Assembly: GCF_000803265.1 (NCBI RefSeq)
Contig: NW_014575400.1
Span: 124,001-188,000, forward strand
Length of the DNA stretch: 64,000 nt
Direction of reading: 5' to 3'
Origin: Ordospora colligata OC4
Taxonomy: Eukaryota; Microsporidia; Ordosporidae
A program made the position numbers and the translations under genes. A model generated the notes under the pieces. The model saw nothing but the letters and a program-made list of their open reading frames with translations. It did not search any database and was not told the origin of the DNA. Below are positions 55,448 through 64,000 of the stretch, one piece after another; the stretch's first letter is position 1; each line of letters begins with the position of its first letter.

Positions 55448-57085
55448 ATGAAAACAGCATTGGTGTTGGTGATGTTCAGATACTTTGTACGAGCAGATGT
55501 GTTCAAGGAGGTTAATTTGGAGCGTCTTTTGAGCAGTGATTCTAAGGACACACAGTCTGACGTAATAGGTAGCTCATCTTTAAGCGAAGGCTCGAAGATG
55601 CCATCGATGCTCATGGGACAAGAGAAAGACGCTAGCGTGGAAAAGCCAAGCGATGTTCCGATTATTATTATATCTTCTGAAGAGAGCATGAAAGGCAAGA
55701 CAGGGCAAGAGCGTGAGCAGCAGGTTATTTCAATTGTGAAAGGTGTTCTATCTGATCAGAACATCAAGGCGGATCTTCAGTCTCTATCTGATGGGAATGC
55801 AAATGAGATTAATGATTCTGGAAGATTCAGAGAGAGTGATGAGAGTGCTAGAATTCCTGGAGTGGTGTACACGCCATCAGTAGCAAATATTGCAGGGGGA
55901 AGTAGCAATGAATCATATTGGACTAGCATAATTGACGATGACGGAAAGGTCAAGAAGGTTAAAGTGAATGTCAAGGTTATGACGATTGTGCAGGATATTG
56001 AAGAGCCAAAAGGGCAAGGCAAGGATGATAAGAATCTAAATGGTGTGAATGGATCAGAGGAGAAGCAAGAAGCGACTCAGGGGAATGCAGATGTTTCTAC
56101 CAAGGTATCTACAATTGGAGTGAATGATAGGAAGGAAAAAGATAAGGAGAAAGAGAAAGAGAAAGAGAAAGAAGAAAAGGAAAAGGAAAAGAAAGAGAAA
56201 GAAAAGGAAAAGAAAGAAAAAGAAGAAAAGGAAAAGAAAGAAAAGGAAAAGAAAGAGAAAGAAAAGGAAAAGAAAGAGAAAGAAAAGGAAAAGAAAGAGA
56301 AAGAGAAAGAAGAAAAGGAAAAGAAAGAAGAAAAGGAAAAGAAAGAAGAAAAAGAGAAAAAAGAAAAGGAAAAGGAAAAGGAAAAGGAAAAGAAAGAAAA
56401 GAAGGAGAAAGAAGGTAATGATAAAGACAAGAAAAACAAGGAAGACAGTGATAAAGATAAAGATAAAAAAGAGAAGCTAAAACAGAAGGAAGATAAGAGA
56501 AAAAATGAGAAGGACAAAAAAGATGATGATGAATCTTCAGATGCATCCTCTATAAAAAGTATCTTTGGATTTTCAGATAAAGGCAAAGACACAGAGTCTA
56601 AGAAAGAGGATATAAACGAAAATGATAGTAGCAATAAGGAAGAAAAAGAAGGCAAGAATAGGAAAGAAAAGAATGGTGGCCGAGACGACAAGGATAGGAA
56701 GGATAAAGAGGAAAAGAAAGAAAACAAAGATAAGAAGGAAGATAGGAAGGAAAAGAAAGACCAAGAAAACAAAGATAAGAAGGAAGATAAGAAGGAAGAT
56801 AAGAAGGAAGATAAGAAGGAAGATAAGAAGGAAAAGGATGAAAATAACAGCGATAAGAATGATGATAAGAATAACAAGCGAGAAGGAAAGAAGGAAGATA
56901 AGGAAGAAAGAAGTCCTGAAATGAACGATTTGTTTTATGTTCTGAAAAACATGCCTGAGAGAACTAATCCCAACAAGCCTGGTGGAAAATTGTTTGTCGA
57001 AGGAAACTTTGCAGCTGTCAAGGAAGAAAAGCTGAAAGATAAGAAGTTTACCTTCTCTGGATATATCCAGGCAGCAAGCACATAA
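55448..57085 (+). CDS. Secreted Lys/Glu-repeat protein B of the tandem trio
   Basis: 545 aa. N-terminal hydrophobic start (MKTALVLVMFRYFVRADV) as signal peptide. Residues ~230-325 are nothing but K and E in KEKEKKEKE order, followed by D/N/K-rich tracts with 12-nt tandem units. The last ~35 residues (GGKLFVEGNFAAVKEEKLKDKKFTFSGYIQ) correspond to the end of the module in A and C (G-K/R-L...G-x-F...K..T-x-SGxIQ). No Cys in the mature part. Probable structural, secreted protein; long charged repeats make alignment with other families unreliable. Confidence 0.75.
   Translation: MKTALVLVMFRYFVRADVFKEVNLERLLSSDSKDTQSDVIGSSSLSEGSKMPSMLMGQEKDASVEKPSDVPIIIISSEESMKGKTGQEREQQVISIVKGVLSDQNIKADLQSLSDGNANEINDSGRFRESDESARIPGVVYTPSVANIAGGSSNESYWTSIIDDDGKVKKVKVNVKVMTIVQDIEEPKGQGKDDKNLNGVNGSEEKQEATQGNADVSTKVSTIGVNDRKEKDKEKEKEKEKEEKEKEKKEKEKEKKEKEEKEKKEKEKKEKEKEKKEKEKEKKEKEKEEKEKKEEKEKKEEKEKKEKEKEKEKEKKEKKEKEGNDKDKKNKEDSDKDKDKKEKLKQKEDKRKNEKDKKDDDESSDASSIKSIFGFSDKGKDTESKKEDINENDSSNKEEKEGKNRKEKNGGRDDKDRKDKEEKKENKDKKEDRKEKKDQENKDKKEDKKEDKKEDKKEDKKEKDENNSDKNDDKNNKREGKKEDKEERSPEMNDLFYVLKNMPERTNPNKPGGKLFVEGNFAAVKEEKLKDKKFTFSGYIQAAST
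56144..56415 (+). repeat. 272-nt pure purine tract in gene B
   Basis: No pyrimidine on the top strand from 56144 to 56415; built from GAAAAGGAAAAGAAAGAGAAA-like units that encode Lys/Glu. The reverse strand accordingly carries a Ser/Phe/Leu-only shadow frame. Confidence 0.95.
56774..56833 (+). repeat. 12-bp tandem repeat, five copies, in gene B
   Basis: GATAAGAAGGAA repeated five times without interruption, encoding DKKE units; length may vary among strains. Confidence 0.9.
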
Positions 57086-57195
57086 TCAAATAAATAATTA
57101 GGCAAACTCTATTATAAAGTATTGCAGATGATGTATTGATTATGAAACATTTGTTTTGAACATTGTTTTAGCAGAATTGATTGGTGTTTGCAGGC

Positions 57196-58173
57196 ATGAG
57201 AGGATTGCATGTGTCAGGGATCATTTCGATTATGTGGATTATCATAGCACATGCCAGTGCAGTTCATGAATTCAACAGAGATGATGAAAGCACGGTTGAA
57301 ATAGTCTTGTTGAATGATGAATCAATTAACACACAGCAAAGACACTCACAAGCAAATACGATTCGCAATCCAAAGAAAAACACAGACAAAGCATCCAAAG
57401 ACAAAGCATTGAGAGATCTTCTAACAATCCTTCTTGGACGCATCCTTACAGAAAAAGCAAGTGTGACAGGAAGCAAGTCAGCTGATGAACCGCATCTCAA
57501 CTCTATACAAACCAATAAAGATACACAAATCATTGCAAATAACAAAGATATCACACAACATGATAAAGAAGTATCATCAAATGACGCTAAGACAAGAATA
57601 GAGATGCTTAAGAGCATCGAGCACATTCCCATGAACTACAATTTACTCTGTACATTTTTTCAGAATATCGGCTTCATCCGAGACAAGCTCAAGAATAAAC
57701 CTGGAATAGGAGTTGTTCGTAATGTCATTGTATATGACAATGGTAATCAACTGATCGATTACTGGAGTAGATTAGTATTCAAAGAGCAGGCAGGCAGGCT
57801 TATTGATGAAACTGGGTATTTTGAGGGAATCAAAGTTAGTAAGTTTGAAGATGTACTAAAGGATGGTAAGATGACAGTGTCTGGACTGATTCAAAAACGT
57901 GATATTTCTAGTATGGAAGCTTTAGATACACTCAATACTATAAAGCTGCTGCTTAATGAGGTTGCAAATGAAAAAAAGATTCCACTTCACAACCTGATCA
58001 ATGAAAGCTGCACATTATCAACAGTAGAAGAAGTGGTGTTCTATGCAATGCATCCTTCAATAAATAATGAAGAAAGTGCATATGTGTGCATATGTTCAGA
58101 CTCATTCTGTAAAGAGCCATGCAAAGAAGTCATTCTAATGAAGAAAAAGGACATAGTAAACAGAAATGGCTAG
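57196..58173 (+). CDS. Secreted protein C of the tandem trio
   Basis: 325 aa from ATG 57196; the longer frame opens with TTG. Signal peptide (VSGIISIMWIIIAHASAV). Polar, Asn/Lys/Ser-rich region to ~140, then the shared module at ~172-236 (VIVYDNGNQLIDYWSRLVFKEQAGRLIDETGYFEGI...DGKMTVSGLIQ), and a C-terminal Cys cluster (NESCTL..YVCICSDSFCKEPCKEV). It has the highest module density of the three, and Cys at the end as in A. Candidate partner of A and B in the spore wall or tube. Confidence 0.75.
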   Translation: MRGLHVSGIISIMWIIIAHASAVHEFNRDDESTVEIVLLNDESINTQQRHSQANTIRNPKKNTDKASKDKALRDLLTILLGRILTEKASVTGSKSADEPHLNSIQTNKDTQIIANNKDITQHDKEVSSNDAKTRIEMLKSIEHIPMNYNLLCTFFQNIGFIRDKLKNKPGIGVVRNVIVYDNGNQLIDYWSRLVFKEQAGRLIDETGYFEGIKVSKFEDVLKDGKMTVSGLIQKRDISSMEALDTLNTIKLLLNEVANEKKIPLHNLINESCTLSTVEEVVFYAMHPSINNEESAYVCICSDSFCKEPCKEVILMKKKDIVNRNG

Positions 58174-58278
58174 TTGATTATCAATTACATTTGCATCAGC
58201 TCTTACTCCTAAAAGAATAAATCAAGACCTGGCAATCCATATTCATAACTAATCGAGTAGAAATAAACATAATACTTT

Positions 58279-60198
58279 TTAATTGCTTATTGTGGCTTTC
58301 GTAATGTCCAGAATGTCTTCAAACTCAAGCTTCTCATCGGCCATTTGATCCAGAATGTCTTTGAATGCATTGATATCGAAATTCTTGTTTTCTTTGCCAA
58401 ACCTAACATTTATCTCCTGGTTCTCAGCCTCCTTCTTCCCAATAACACACACAAATGCATATCCTTGTGTTTCTGCTGTCCTTATCCTCTTGTTCAGAGT
58501 GTTATTGTCATCAATCACATCAACCCTAAATCTAGAGAGCAAAACCTTCACTCCATTAACATATTCTGCATTTCCCATGCTAACAATAGCAATCTGTCTC
58601 GGTGACAACCAGAATGGCAGCCTCTTCCCAAAGCTCTCAAGAATAATTGCAATCATTCTTTCTATGCTTCCAAGAATCGCCCTGTGTATTATAACAGGCG
58701 TTTTTTGCTGTCCATCGCTGTCACGGTATTCCAATCCAAACCTCTGTGGAAGCTGAAAGTCAAGCTGAATAGTTGCACACTGTATTGCCCTTCCTAATGC
58801 ATCATGGAGGATAATATCAATCTTAGGTCCATAGAATGCTCCATCGCCCTCATTGATTTTAAATGGAATTCCACACTCATCCATGGCATCAGAAAGCGCC
58901 TTTTCTGCATCATCCCATTCATTAATAGACCCAAGATACTGGGTAGGTCTTGTGCTCAATCCCAATTCAAACCTAAACTTGAATATTCGATAAACAAACC
59001 TTAGAAACTCAATGCATCCCTTAATCTCATCCTTCACTTGCTCCTTAGTGCAGAATATATGTGCATCATCCTGTTGAAATCTTCGTACCCTGGTTAATCC
59101 TGTAAGTGCGCCAGTCAGTTCGTTTCTGTGCAGTACTCCAAAATCCGCATATCTCAATGGAAGCTCTCTAAAACTGTGGTCCTGGTGCTTGAACATGACA
59201 CAATGACCAGGGCAGTTCATAGGCTTCATTGCAAACTCATTTCCCTCGATAATAAACATATTCTCCTTATAATTTGTAAAGTGTCCACTTTCTTCCCATA
59301 GCTGTGTGCAAAAAATGTTTGGCGTTATAACTTCTTTAAATCCTCTTTTCCTATACTCTCCTCTCAAAAACTCAATCAACGTGTTGTAAATAATCGCTCC
59401 ATTAGGAAGAAAGAAGCACGATCCTGGTGAATACTTTGAGAAAAAAAACAACTCAAGCTCAGTGCCTATTCTCCTATGGTCTCTTTCTTTTGCTTCTTGC
59501 TTCTTCCTTAAATATTCTTGCAGTAGCTCTTTCGATGGAAATGCAATTCCGTACACCCTTTGTAACGACTCCCGATTCGGATCATTCAAAAAGTATGCGC
59601 TACCATTCTTCAGCACCTTAACTGCCTTTATCATCCCAGTCGATCTTACATGAGGCCCAAGACACATGTCCACAAACTCTCCTGATTTATAGACAGTACT
59701 TCCTCCTTCAATTTTATTCAGAAAATGTGTCTTAAATGGATTGTCCTTATACATCTCCAACAACTCATTTCTACTCTTTGCACTTTTTTCAAACCTTGCA
59801 TTTCTCTTTATAATTCTATACATCTCATCCTCAATCTTCTTATAATCATCAGACGAAATCGCCTCAGAAACATGCACATCGTAGAAAAACCCTTCTTCTG
59901 TCGCAGGCCCATGAGATAGCCTTGCTCCAGGATACAGGTTCAACAGTGCATTTCCTAGAACATGTGCTGACGAGTGCCAGAATACCTCCCTTCCTTCAGC
60001 ATCATCAAACCTCACAAACTCTAGCACACAATCATTCTGTATTTCTGTGCACATATCGCTCAAAACACCATCGATCTTGCACACCACGACATCATTATCA
60101 CCTTTTCTGGTTTCATTGTATACATCATATGCACTCTTACCCTTTACAATCTTGATCTCTTCTTCTCCAAGCCTTACTTTCAAACATATTTCATTCAT
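58279..60198 (-). CDS. THS1: Threonyl-tRNA synthetase
   Basis: 639 aa. TGS-type N-terminal domain, editing domain with HSSAHVLGNALLNLYPGARL, class II core: motif 2 region RVRRFQQDDAHIFC, motif 3 GSIERMIAIILESFGKRLPFWLSPRQIAIV, and an anticodon-binding domain at the end. The CCC directly before MNEICLKV (60198) fixes the start; the open frame extends five codons further. Cytosolic; no mitochondrial targeting. Confidence 0.95.
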   Translation of the reverse strand: MNEICLKVRLGEEEIKIVKGKSAYDVYNETRKGDNDVVVCKIDGVLSDMCTEIQNDCVLEFVRFDDAEGREVFWHSSAHVLGNALLNLYPGARLSHGPATEEGFFYDVHVSEAISSDDYKKIEDEMYRIIKRNARFEKSAKSRNELLEMYKDNPFKTHFLNKIEGGSTVYKSGEFVDMCLGPHVRSTGMIKAVKVLKNGSAYFLNDPNRESLQRVYGIAFPSKELLQEYLRKKQEAKERDHRRIGTELELFFFSKYSPGSCFFLPNGAIIYNTLIEFLRGEYRKRGFKEVITPNIFCTQLWEESGHFTNYKENMFIIEGNEFAMKPMNCPGHCVMFKHQDHSFRELPLRYADFGVLHRNELTGALTGLTRVRRFQQDDAHIFCTKEQVKDEIKGCIEFLRFVYRIFKFRFELGLSTRPTQYLGSINEWDDAEKALSDAMDECGIPFKINEGDGAFYGPKIDIILHDALGRAIQCATIQLDFQLPQRFGLEYRDSDGQQKTPVIIHRAILGSIERMIAIILESFGKRLPFWLSPRQIAIVSMGNAEYVNGVKVLLSRFRVDVIDDNNTLNKRIRTAETQGYAFVCVIGKKEAENQEINVRFGKENKNFDINAFKDILDQMADEKLEFEDILDITKATISN

Positions 60199-60202
60199 TT
60201 GA

Positions 60203-60205
60203 GGG
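60203..60205 (-). promoter_or_regulatory. CCC signal fixing the ThrRS start
   Basis: On the minus strand CCC lies 4 bp before the ATG at 60198 and after the ATG at 60213, so the shorter form is favoured. Confidence 0.5.
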
Positions 60206-60266
60206 CATTGCATCTCAAATAATCTTTATTTAAACTTCATGCACAAATATTATATTCATTTACATA

Positions 60267-61457
60267 TCAAATTGGGTTTAAGCACATCCTTGCACTTCCA
60301 TTGTGATTTTCAGGCGATTTGCCAATTCTTCTCATCCCTTGGAAAACTGCATCCCACATTACATTTGCAAGCACATTAGGAACATTATCTGCCCTGCTTA
60401 GCATAAACTTAATATTTTCATGCAGATATTTGGCATTCACATACGTTCCTGTCTCCACAAGCCTTTTGAAAGTAAACGCTAGTAATAGTTTATGCCTTAA
60501 ACAAGTCTTTGCTTCAAATAAACTATTCAATCCATCTTGTACCAAATAGTCAAATGATCTTTCAAATAATGATGAAATGGCATCAATCTTGTACTCCTCG
60601 CATCCGTCATAACAGATAAGAACATCAAGCGCTTCTTTGCATCTATTCTGTATCACTCTTTCAGTTGCACTTTGCACAAGATCACGAAAGCATCGGAAGC
60701 TTGCTTCTATCTTGTCTCTGTATTTTTCTTCAGAAATTATCCTAATTGCATCTTGGAGATATCTTGGCTTCCATAACAACCTAATTTCATTTACATCGTT
60801 CTCCACTCTCGTATAATTACAAAATACATCATTTGGATTCATAAAATCACATTTATACTTGCATAGAATATGCTCTGGAAGATCATCAAGCATTTTTTGT
60901 GCTTCTTCCATTGCTGCTATCTTAAAATCCGCACTGTCCATCAAAACACTTGCAACAATAGCTCCATGTTCATAATACTTCCTACGTCCATCAATAAAAT
61001 GCTTATTAACTCCTTTTATTAAAAGGCTCATGTCATCAGCTTCTATTGTATGGCTTCTTAATGCCATAACCACACATCTTGTAAAAAATAAATCCTGATC
61101 AGGCAATCTATTAATGCCCTCTAGGAAGCATTTCCCAACTATCTTAAACATCATCCGAGGACTCCTCGAGCATCTTATGACATCAAGACAAACATCAGAT
61201 TGTCTCTCTATACAATACATTTGCATACATCTCTTCTCAAATTCCTCATTGTCTACAGACACCCTGCATTTTTCGTAAAGTATTGCTTGAGAATCAACTG
61301 AAACTTTGCTGTAGTACTTCAGAAAACATTCTTGAACACACTCAGGATTCCTTTTTAGATACAAGTCAATGAATCCAATCGCATCAGAACAGTTATGTAA
61401 AATTTGATTAACTATCCATGGCTGGTCTTCTGCTTTTAATACCTCGTCTCTAAGCAT
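60267..61457 (-). CDS. TEL2: TEL2-like telomere/PIKK-maturation protein
   Basis: 396 aa from the ATG at 61457, which follows CCC (CCCTTATAAAATG). The C-terminal third matches the Telomere_reg-2 domain pattern: KPRYLQDAIRIISEEKYRDKIEASFRCFRDLV followed by CKEALDVLICY...FDYLVQDGLNSLFEAKTCLRHKLLLAFTFKRLVE, corresponding to YLRDCIEYL..., then EALVALV..., then a FFS..YSLxxRxxxLxALxxAA pattern. The N-terminal half is helical without motif. Tel2 with Tti1/Tti2 stabilises PIK-related kinases. Much shorter than yeast Tel2 (688 aa), consistent with reduction. Confidence 0.6.
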   Translation of the reverse strand: MLRDEVLKAEDQPWIVNQILHNCSDAIGFIDLYLKRNPECVQECFLKYYSKVSVDSQAILYEKCRVSVDNEEFEKRCMQMYCIERQSDVCLDVIRCSRSPRMMFKIVGKCFLEGINRLPDQDLFFTRCVVMALRSHTIEADDMSLLIKGVNKHFIDGRRKYYEHGAIVASVLMDSADFKIAAMEEAQKMLDDLPEHILCKYKCDFMNPNDVFCNYTRVENDVNEIRLLWKPRYLQDAIRIISEEKYRDKIEASFRCFRDLVQSATERVIQNRCKEALDVLICYDGCEEYKIDAISSLFERSFDYLVQDGLNSLFEAKTCLRHKLLLAFTFKRLVETGTYVNAKYLHENIKFMLSRADNVPNVLANVMWDAVFQGMRRIGKSPENHNGSARMCLNPI

Positions 61458-61538
61458 TTTATAAGGGATATATATCATATGTCAAACTTATTTATTATTA
61501 TATTTATTCTTTATTGCTCTCTATCTAAATAACATTCA

Positions 61539-64000
61539 CTAGCCAACAGATATCGATGCCACAGTGCTTTCACCTTCATTTTGTGTTTGATCTGCACTGA
61601 TAGAAGACATATTTATTCCGTTTACAAACGGCGTTAGCTTTTCCACTATCTCATCTATGACAATCTCATCAGAAATCAGCAAACTGTCATTTGGAATCTT
61701 CTTTTGTTTTATATCCAATACAACATCGTCCATGCTTTTTCCATCTAAGCTTTTTGCATCAATACTTTCCAAGCATACCGATTCCGGTTGTTTTACATAA
61801 GACTCAATTCTTGAGTATGCGACTTTTGGTATCTCATTATACACCGTACTGATGCTTGCATCTTTACTAATACTCTCTTTTGACTCAATCACTGTAACCA
61901 TTCTAGTTCTCATTCTTTTCGATTTACTTTCTTTTTCAGTTGTATCTTCATCGCTTGTTCCTATCACAGATCTAGATATAACAGGTAATACAACAGAAAC
62001 AATCTCATCATTATGACTACGATCGGCATTACGATGCATTTTGAATTCTTTTAGCTTCTTTCCAACCACTGCTTCAACCTTCTCCTCAAACCCATCTAAT
62101 TCCCTTTCAAGCCTTCGTACCTGATCTTCAACAACTGAACTCACCACACTAATATGCATATCCTTGTCCAACTCTTTGGCAACCGTACTGATAACAGTCT
62201 TAGTTACCACCTCATGCTCCGTAAGCGTCTCCTTCAATCCCTTTAACACATCAACCACACTTTCTATCATAACTCTATCTTCATCATTCTTAGAAATATC
62301 TCTAGCAATCTTCTTCTTGCCATTTTTCTTGCCGTATCGCAGTATCTCAGGTTCATCAGCATAAACTGATTTTAGATTGTATTTATTCTTCATGGCAGAT
62401 GCATGATGCTCATTCTCTTTTGGCAGTTTCTGTCTTTTAGTATCAAATTCATGCGTAGATAATCTCTCAATCGATAGCACACTCATTATTGATTTTATAG
62501 AGTCTTTCTCAGCTTCTTTATCTTCATTCTCACTAACACTATCTATATCCTTACTACTCGATATTCCATTATACATACCTATATCATTCGCTCGGTCATC
62601 ATGCAATCCAGGCACTTTCGCTCCATACTTCTTAATATCATTCAAGCCTTCCATATGCTTTAGATAACGTGGTAAATAAACACTAGATTCTATATGCTCT
62701 TCATCCATGGTATCTTTGTCATGTACTCGTATCATCTCAAATTCATTCTGTTCATTCTTCATATTCTTGTTTCTTTCCATCGTTAGTATCATGTCAATTA
62801 GTTTCTGTTCTCTCTCTTCATTCATTGAAATCCTCTTCATAAGCTCTTCAACCTTCTTTTCATACTTGCTCATTATGATAGAATGCTCTTCATCTTCTTT
62901 AGTCTGTGAAGCATGAGGTATATTCAGAACAGTAGCCACAGAAGGCAGTGCTATTGATTGGCTCTGTGATAAGATGGAATCATGAACATTCTTTGTCTTT
63001 GTAACTGTCTCCACTACTGTGGTTGTTAATTTCTTCGTAGCCACATTCTTTCCATTCAATATGCTCTCTTTTGTAGATGGTAATGCCTTGTTGATCTTCA
63101 TAAATTCAGAAACTCCCTTTAACAACTCTTTAAATGCATCTTCATACTCCATGGGCATACGGTCCTTATGCATAGATTCCAAATATCCCTTATTAGAAGG
63201 TTCAGGTACGCTTTTGTAGACTGTTGTTGTGTGTTCTTTGCTAATCGTGAGCGTGGTTGTGTGAGGAACTGTATATAATGCACTTTCTGGTGATTGATGA
63301 TGCAGAAGTTCAGCTATTGATGGCTTATCAGGTACTATGGTTGTAACAATCTTCTTGTTGGCATTGTGTGTCTCCGAGTCGAGCAGACTCTTGATTTGTT
63401 CAAGCAAATCAAACTCCATCAGTTTTTGTGTACTTGGCTTATACTTTTTATTTTTAAAGCCATTCTTTGTCTTATTTTCAAGAGCAGCTGCTGAGAAAGC
63501 ACTTGATTCAGATTCAGCACGATCATCTGTTTCTATTTTGCTATCCATGCCATCTCTATCAACATACATTGTCTTAAGAATTGTTGTAGTGAGATCACGC
63601 ATGCCTCGAGACACTCTTGGATGCCTTGTAATTGTTCTGGTTGTTATTATTGTTTGTGTTTTCATCTTCTTTGATGCCATGTCTTCTGCTTGCTCAATCA
63701 ACCGTGCCTTGGTTGTTGTTGTTGTGGTTGTTGTTCTCAATGTAATTGTTGACACAGATACTCCAGTGTCTTGATTAAGAAGCATCCTTGGATCATCTTT
63801 TTGTGTATATCTTTCAGGATATATATTATGGAACACATCTGAGTCCCTGATAAATACAGGAATCACGTTATTTCTTTCTATTATAACAGGTTCATTAAGG
63901 TTTGTGAGGGAATGAGAAGGCATCTCTTCTGTAGAGGTATCAGGCACTGAACGTTTGTTATCGATGTTCTGAATGACTTTAGGAAGCTCTATTACAGAAG
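61539..64000 (-). CDS. Thr/Ser/Val-rich secreted-type protein, 5' end beyond the window
   Basis: About 820 codons seen; the frame stays open to the window edge, so the N-terminus and any signal peptide are missing. Repeated beta-like stretches of the form TTTTTT, TLTISKEHTTTVYKSV, TTVVETVTKTK, TVISTVAKEL, MVTVIESKESISKD. Glu/Lys-rich helices between. No transmembrane segment in the visible part. The TxTV pattern recalls the C-terminal TITAPPETITKTE part of gene A. Candidate spore-wall or surface protein; the GTG at 63947 is not a credible start. Confidence 0.6.
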   Translation of the reverse strand, partial: SVIELPKVIQNIDNKRSVPDTSTEEMPSHSLTNLNEPVIIERNNVIPVFIRDSDVFHNIYPERYTQKDDPRMLLNQDTGVSVSTITLRTTTTTTTTKARLIEQAEDMASKKMKTQTIITTRTITRHPRVSRGMRDLTTTILKTMYVDRDGMDSKIETDDRAESESSAFSAAALENKTKNGFKNKKYKPSTQKLMEFDLLEQIKSLLDSETHNANKKIVTTIVPDKPSIAELLHHQSPESALYTVPHTTTLTISKEHTTTVYKSVPEPSNKGYLESMHKDRMPMEYEDAFKELLKGVSEFMKINKALPSTKESILNGKNVATKKLTTTVVETVTKTKNVHDSILSQSQSIALPSVATVLNIPHASQTKEDEEHSIIMSKYEKKVEELMKRISMNEEREQKLIDMILTMERNKNMKNEQNEFEMIRVHDKDTMDEEHIESSVYLPRYLKHMEGLNDIKKYGAKVPGLHDDRANDIGMYNGISSSKDIDSVSENEDKEAEKDSIKSIMSVLSIERLSTHEFDTKRQKLPKENEHHASAMKNKYNLKSVYADEPEILRYGKKNGKKKIARDISKNDEDRVMIESVVDVLKGLKETLTEHEVVTKTVISTVAKELDKDMHISVVSSVVEDQVRRLERELDGFEEKVEAVVGKKLKEFKMHRNADRSHNDEIVSVVLPVISRSVIGTSDEDTTEKESKSKRMRTRMVTVIESKESISKDASISTVYNEIPKVAYSRIESYVKQPESVCLESIDAKSLDGKSMDDVVLDIKQKKIPNDSLLISDEIVIDEIVEKLTPFVNGINMSSISADQTQNEGESTVASISVG

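Noticed and set aside
56077..56877. 266-codon Ser/Phe-rich frame antisense to gene B, and a Lys/Arg-rich 118-codon frame on the sense strand
   Set aside because: Shadow frames forced by the homopurine tract; no start signal and no independent composition.
1..64000. Transposons, retroelements, CRISPR arrays
   Set aside because: No transposase, reverse transcriptase, terminal inverted repeats or regularly spaced repeat array was seen.

Overview
The window is a dense stretch of a microsporidian nuclear chromosome. The evidence: proteins are eukaryotic but shortened; intergenic gaps are mostly under 200 bp; almost no gene has an intron; and most start codons have a CCC or GGG triplet just upstream, the transcription signal described for microsporidia. 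The alpha-tubulin, polar-filament-style low-complexity secreted proteins, a chitin-pathway GFAT, and very short introns at the ATG of two ribosomal protein genes all agree. A+T content looks to be about 60% (by eye). The alpha-tubulin and the splicing genes fit the Encephalitozoon/Ordospora side of the group, Ordospora-like by composition. This placement is inference.

Layout. 1-3.3 kb: 5' end of RPL43 with an intron, a repeat-bearing spacer, then divergent POB3 (FACT) and PRP17 (splicing). 3.3-13.5 kb: a secreted beta-trefoil-like protein, proteasome alpha, NAD kinase, a DEAD-box helicase, RecQ helicase, PRP9 (splicing) and several small orphans. 13.6-20.7 kb: a DusA-like dihydrouridine synthase, an Nup49/58-like protein, alpha-tubulin, a formin without FH1 and an EF-hand protein. 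21-33 kb: CD39-type NTPase, GSK3-type kinase, GFAT, a checkpoint-clamp protein, AHA1, FAM72, an RMD1-family protein, eIF5, SPB1 and V-ATPase c. 33-45 kb: a SEN-like protein, an RRM protein, an eL40 with an odd ubiquitin domain, APC11, uL22, proteasome beta6, a degenerate ER Hsp70 relative, Dopey/DOP1 and intron-bearing RPL37. 45-52.4 kb: three tRNAs (Arg, Lys, Ala), a 5S rRNA and a P5-type ATPase. 52.5-58.2 kb: a tandem trio of secreted low-complexity proteins that share a module. 58.2-64 kb: ThrRS, TEL2-like and a Thr/Ser-rich protein that runs off the window.

The genes work mainly in core maintenance: translation (eL43, eL37, eL40, uL22, eIF5, SPB1, ThrRS, tRNAs, 5S), splicing (PRP9, PRP17, with two tiny introns present as substrates), proteolysis (two 20S subunits, APC11), DNA maintenance (RecQ, clamp, FACT, TEL2) and trafficking (DOP1, P5 ATPase, V-ATPase). 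The lineage-specific part is the secreted set at 52.5-58.2 and 61.5-64 kb, a candidate spore-wall or polar-tube locus.

Many coding starts given here are downstream of the longest open frame. I chose them from the CCC/GGG signal, from homologous N-termini, or because the longest frame opens with a non-ATG codon. No transposon, retroelement or CRISPR array was seen.
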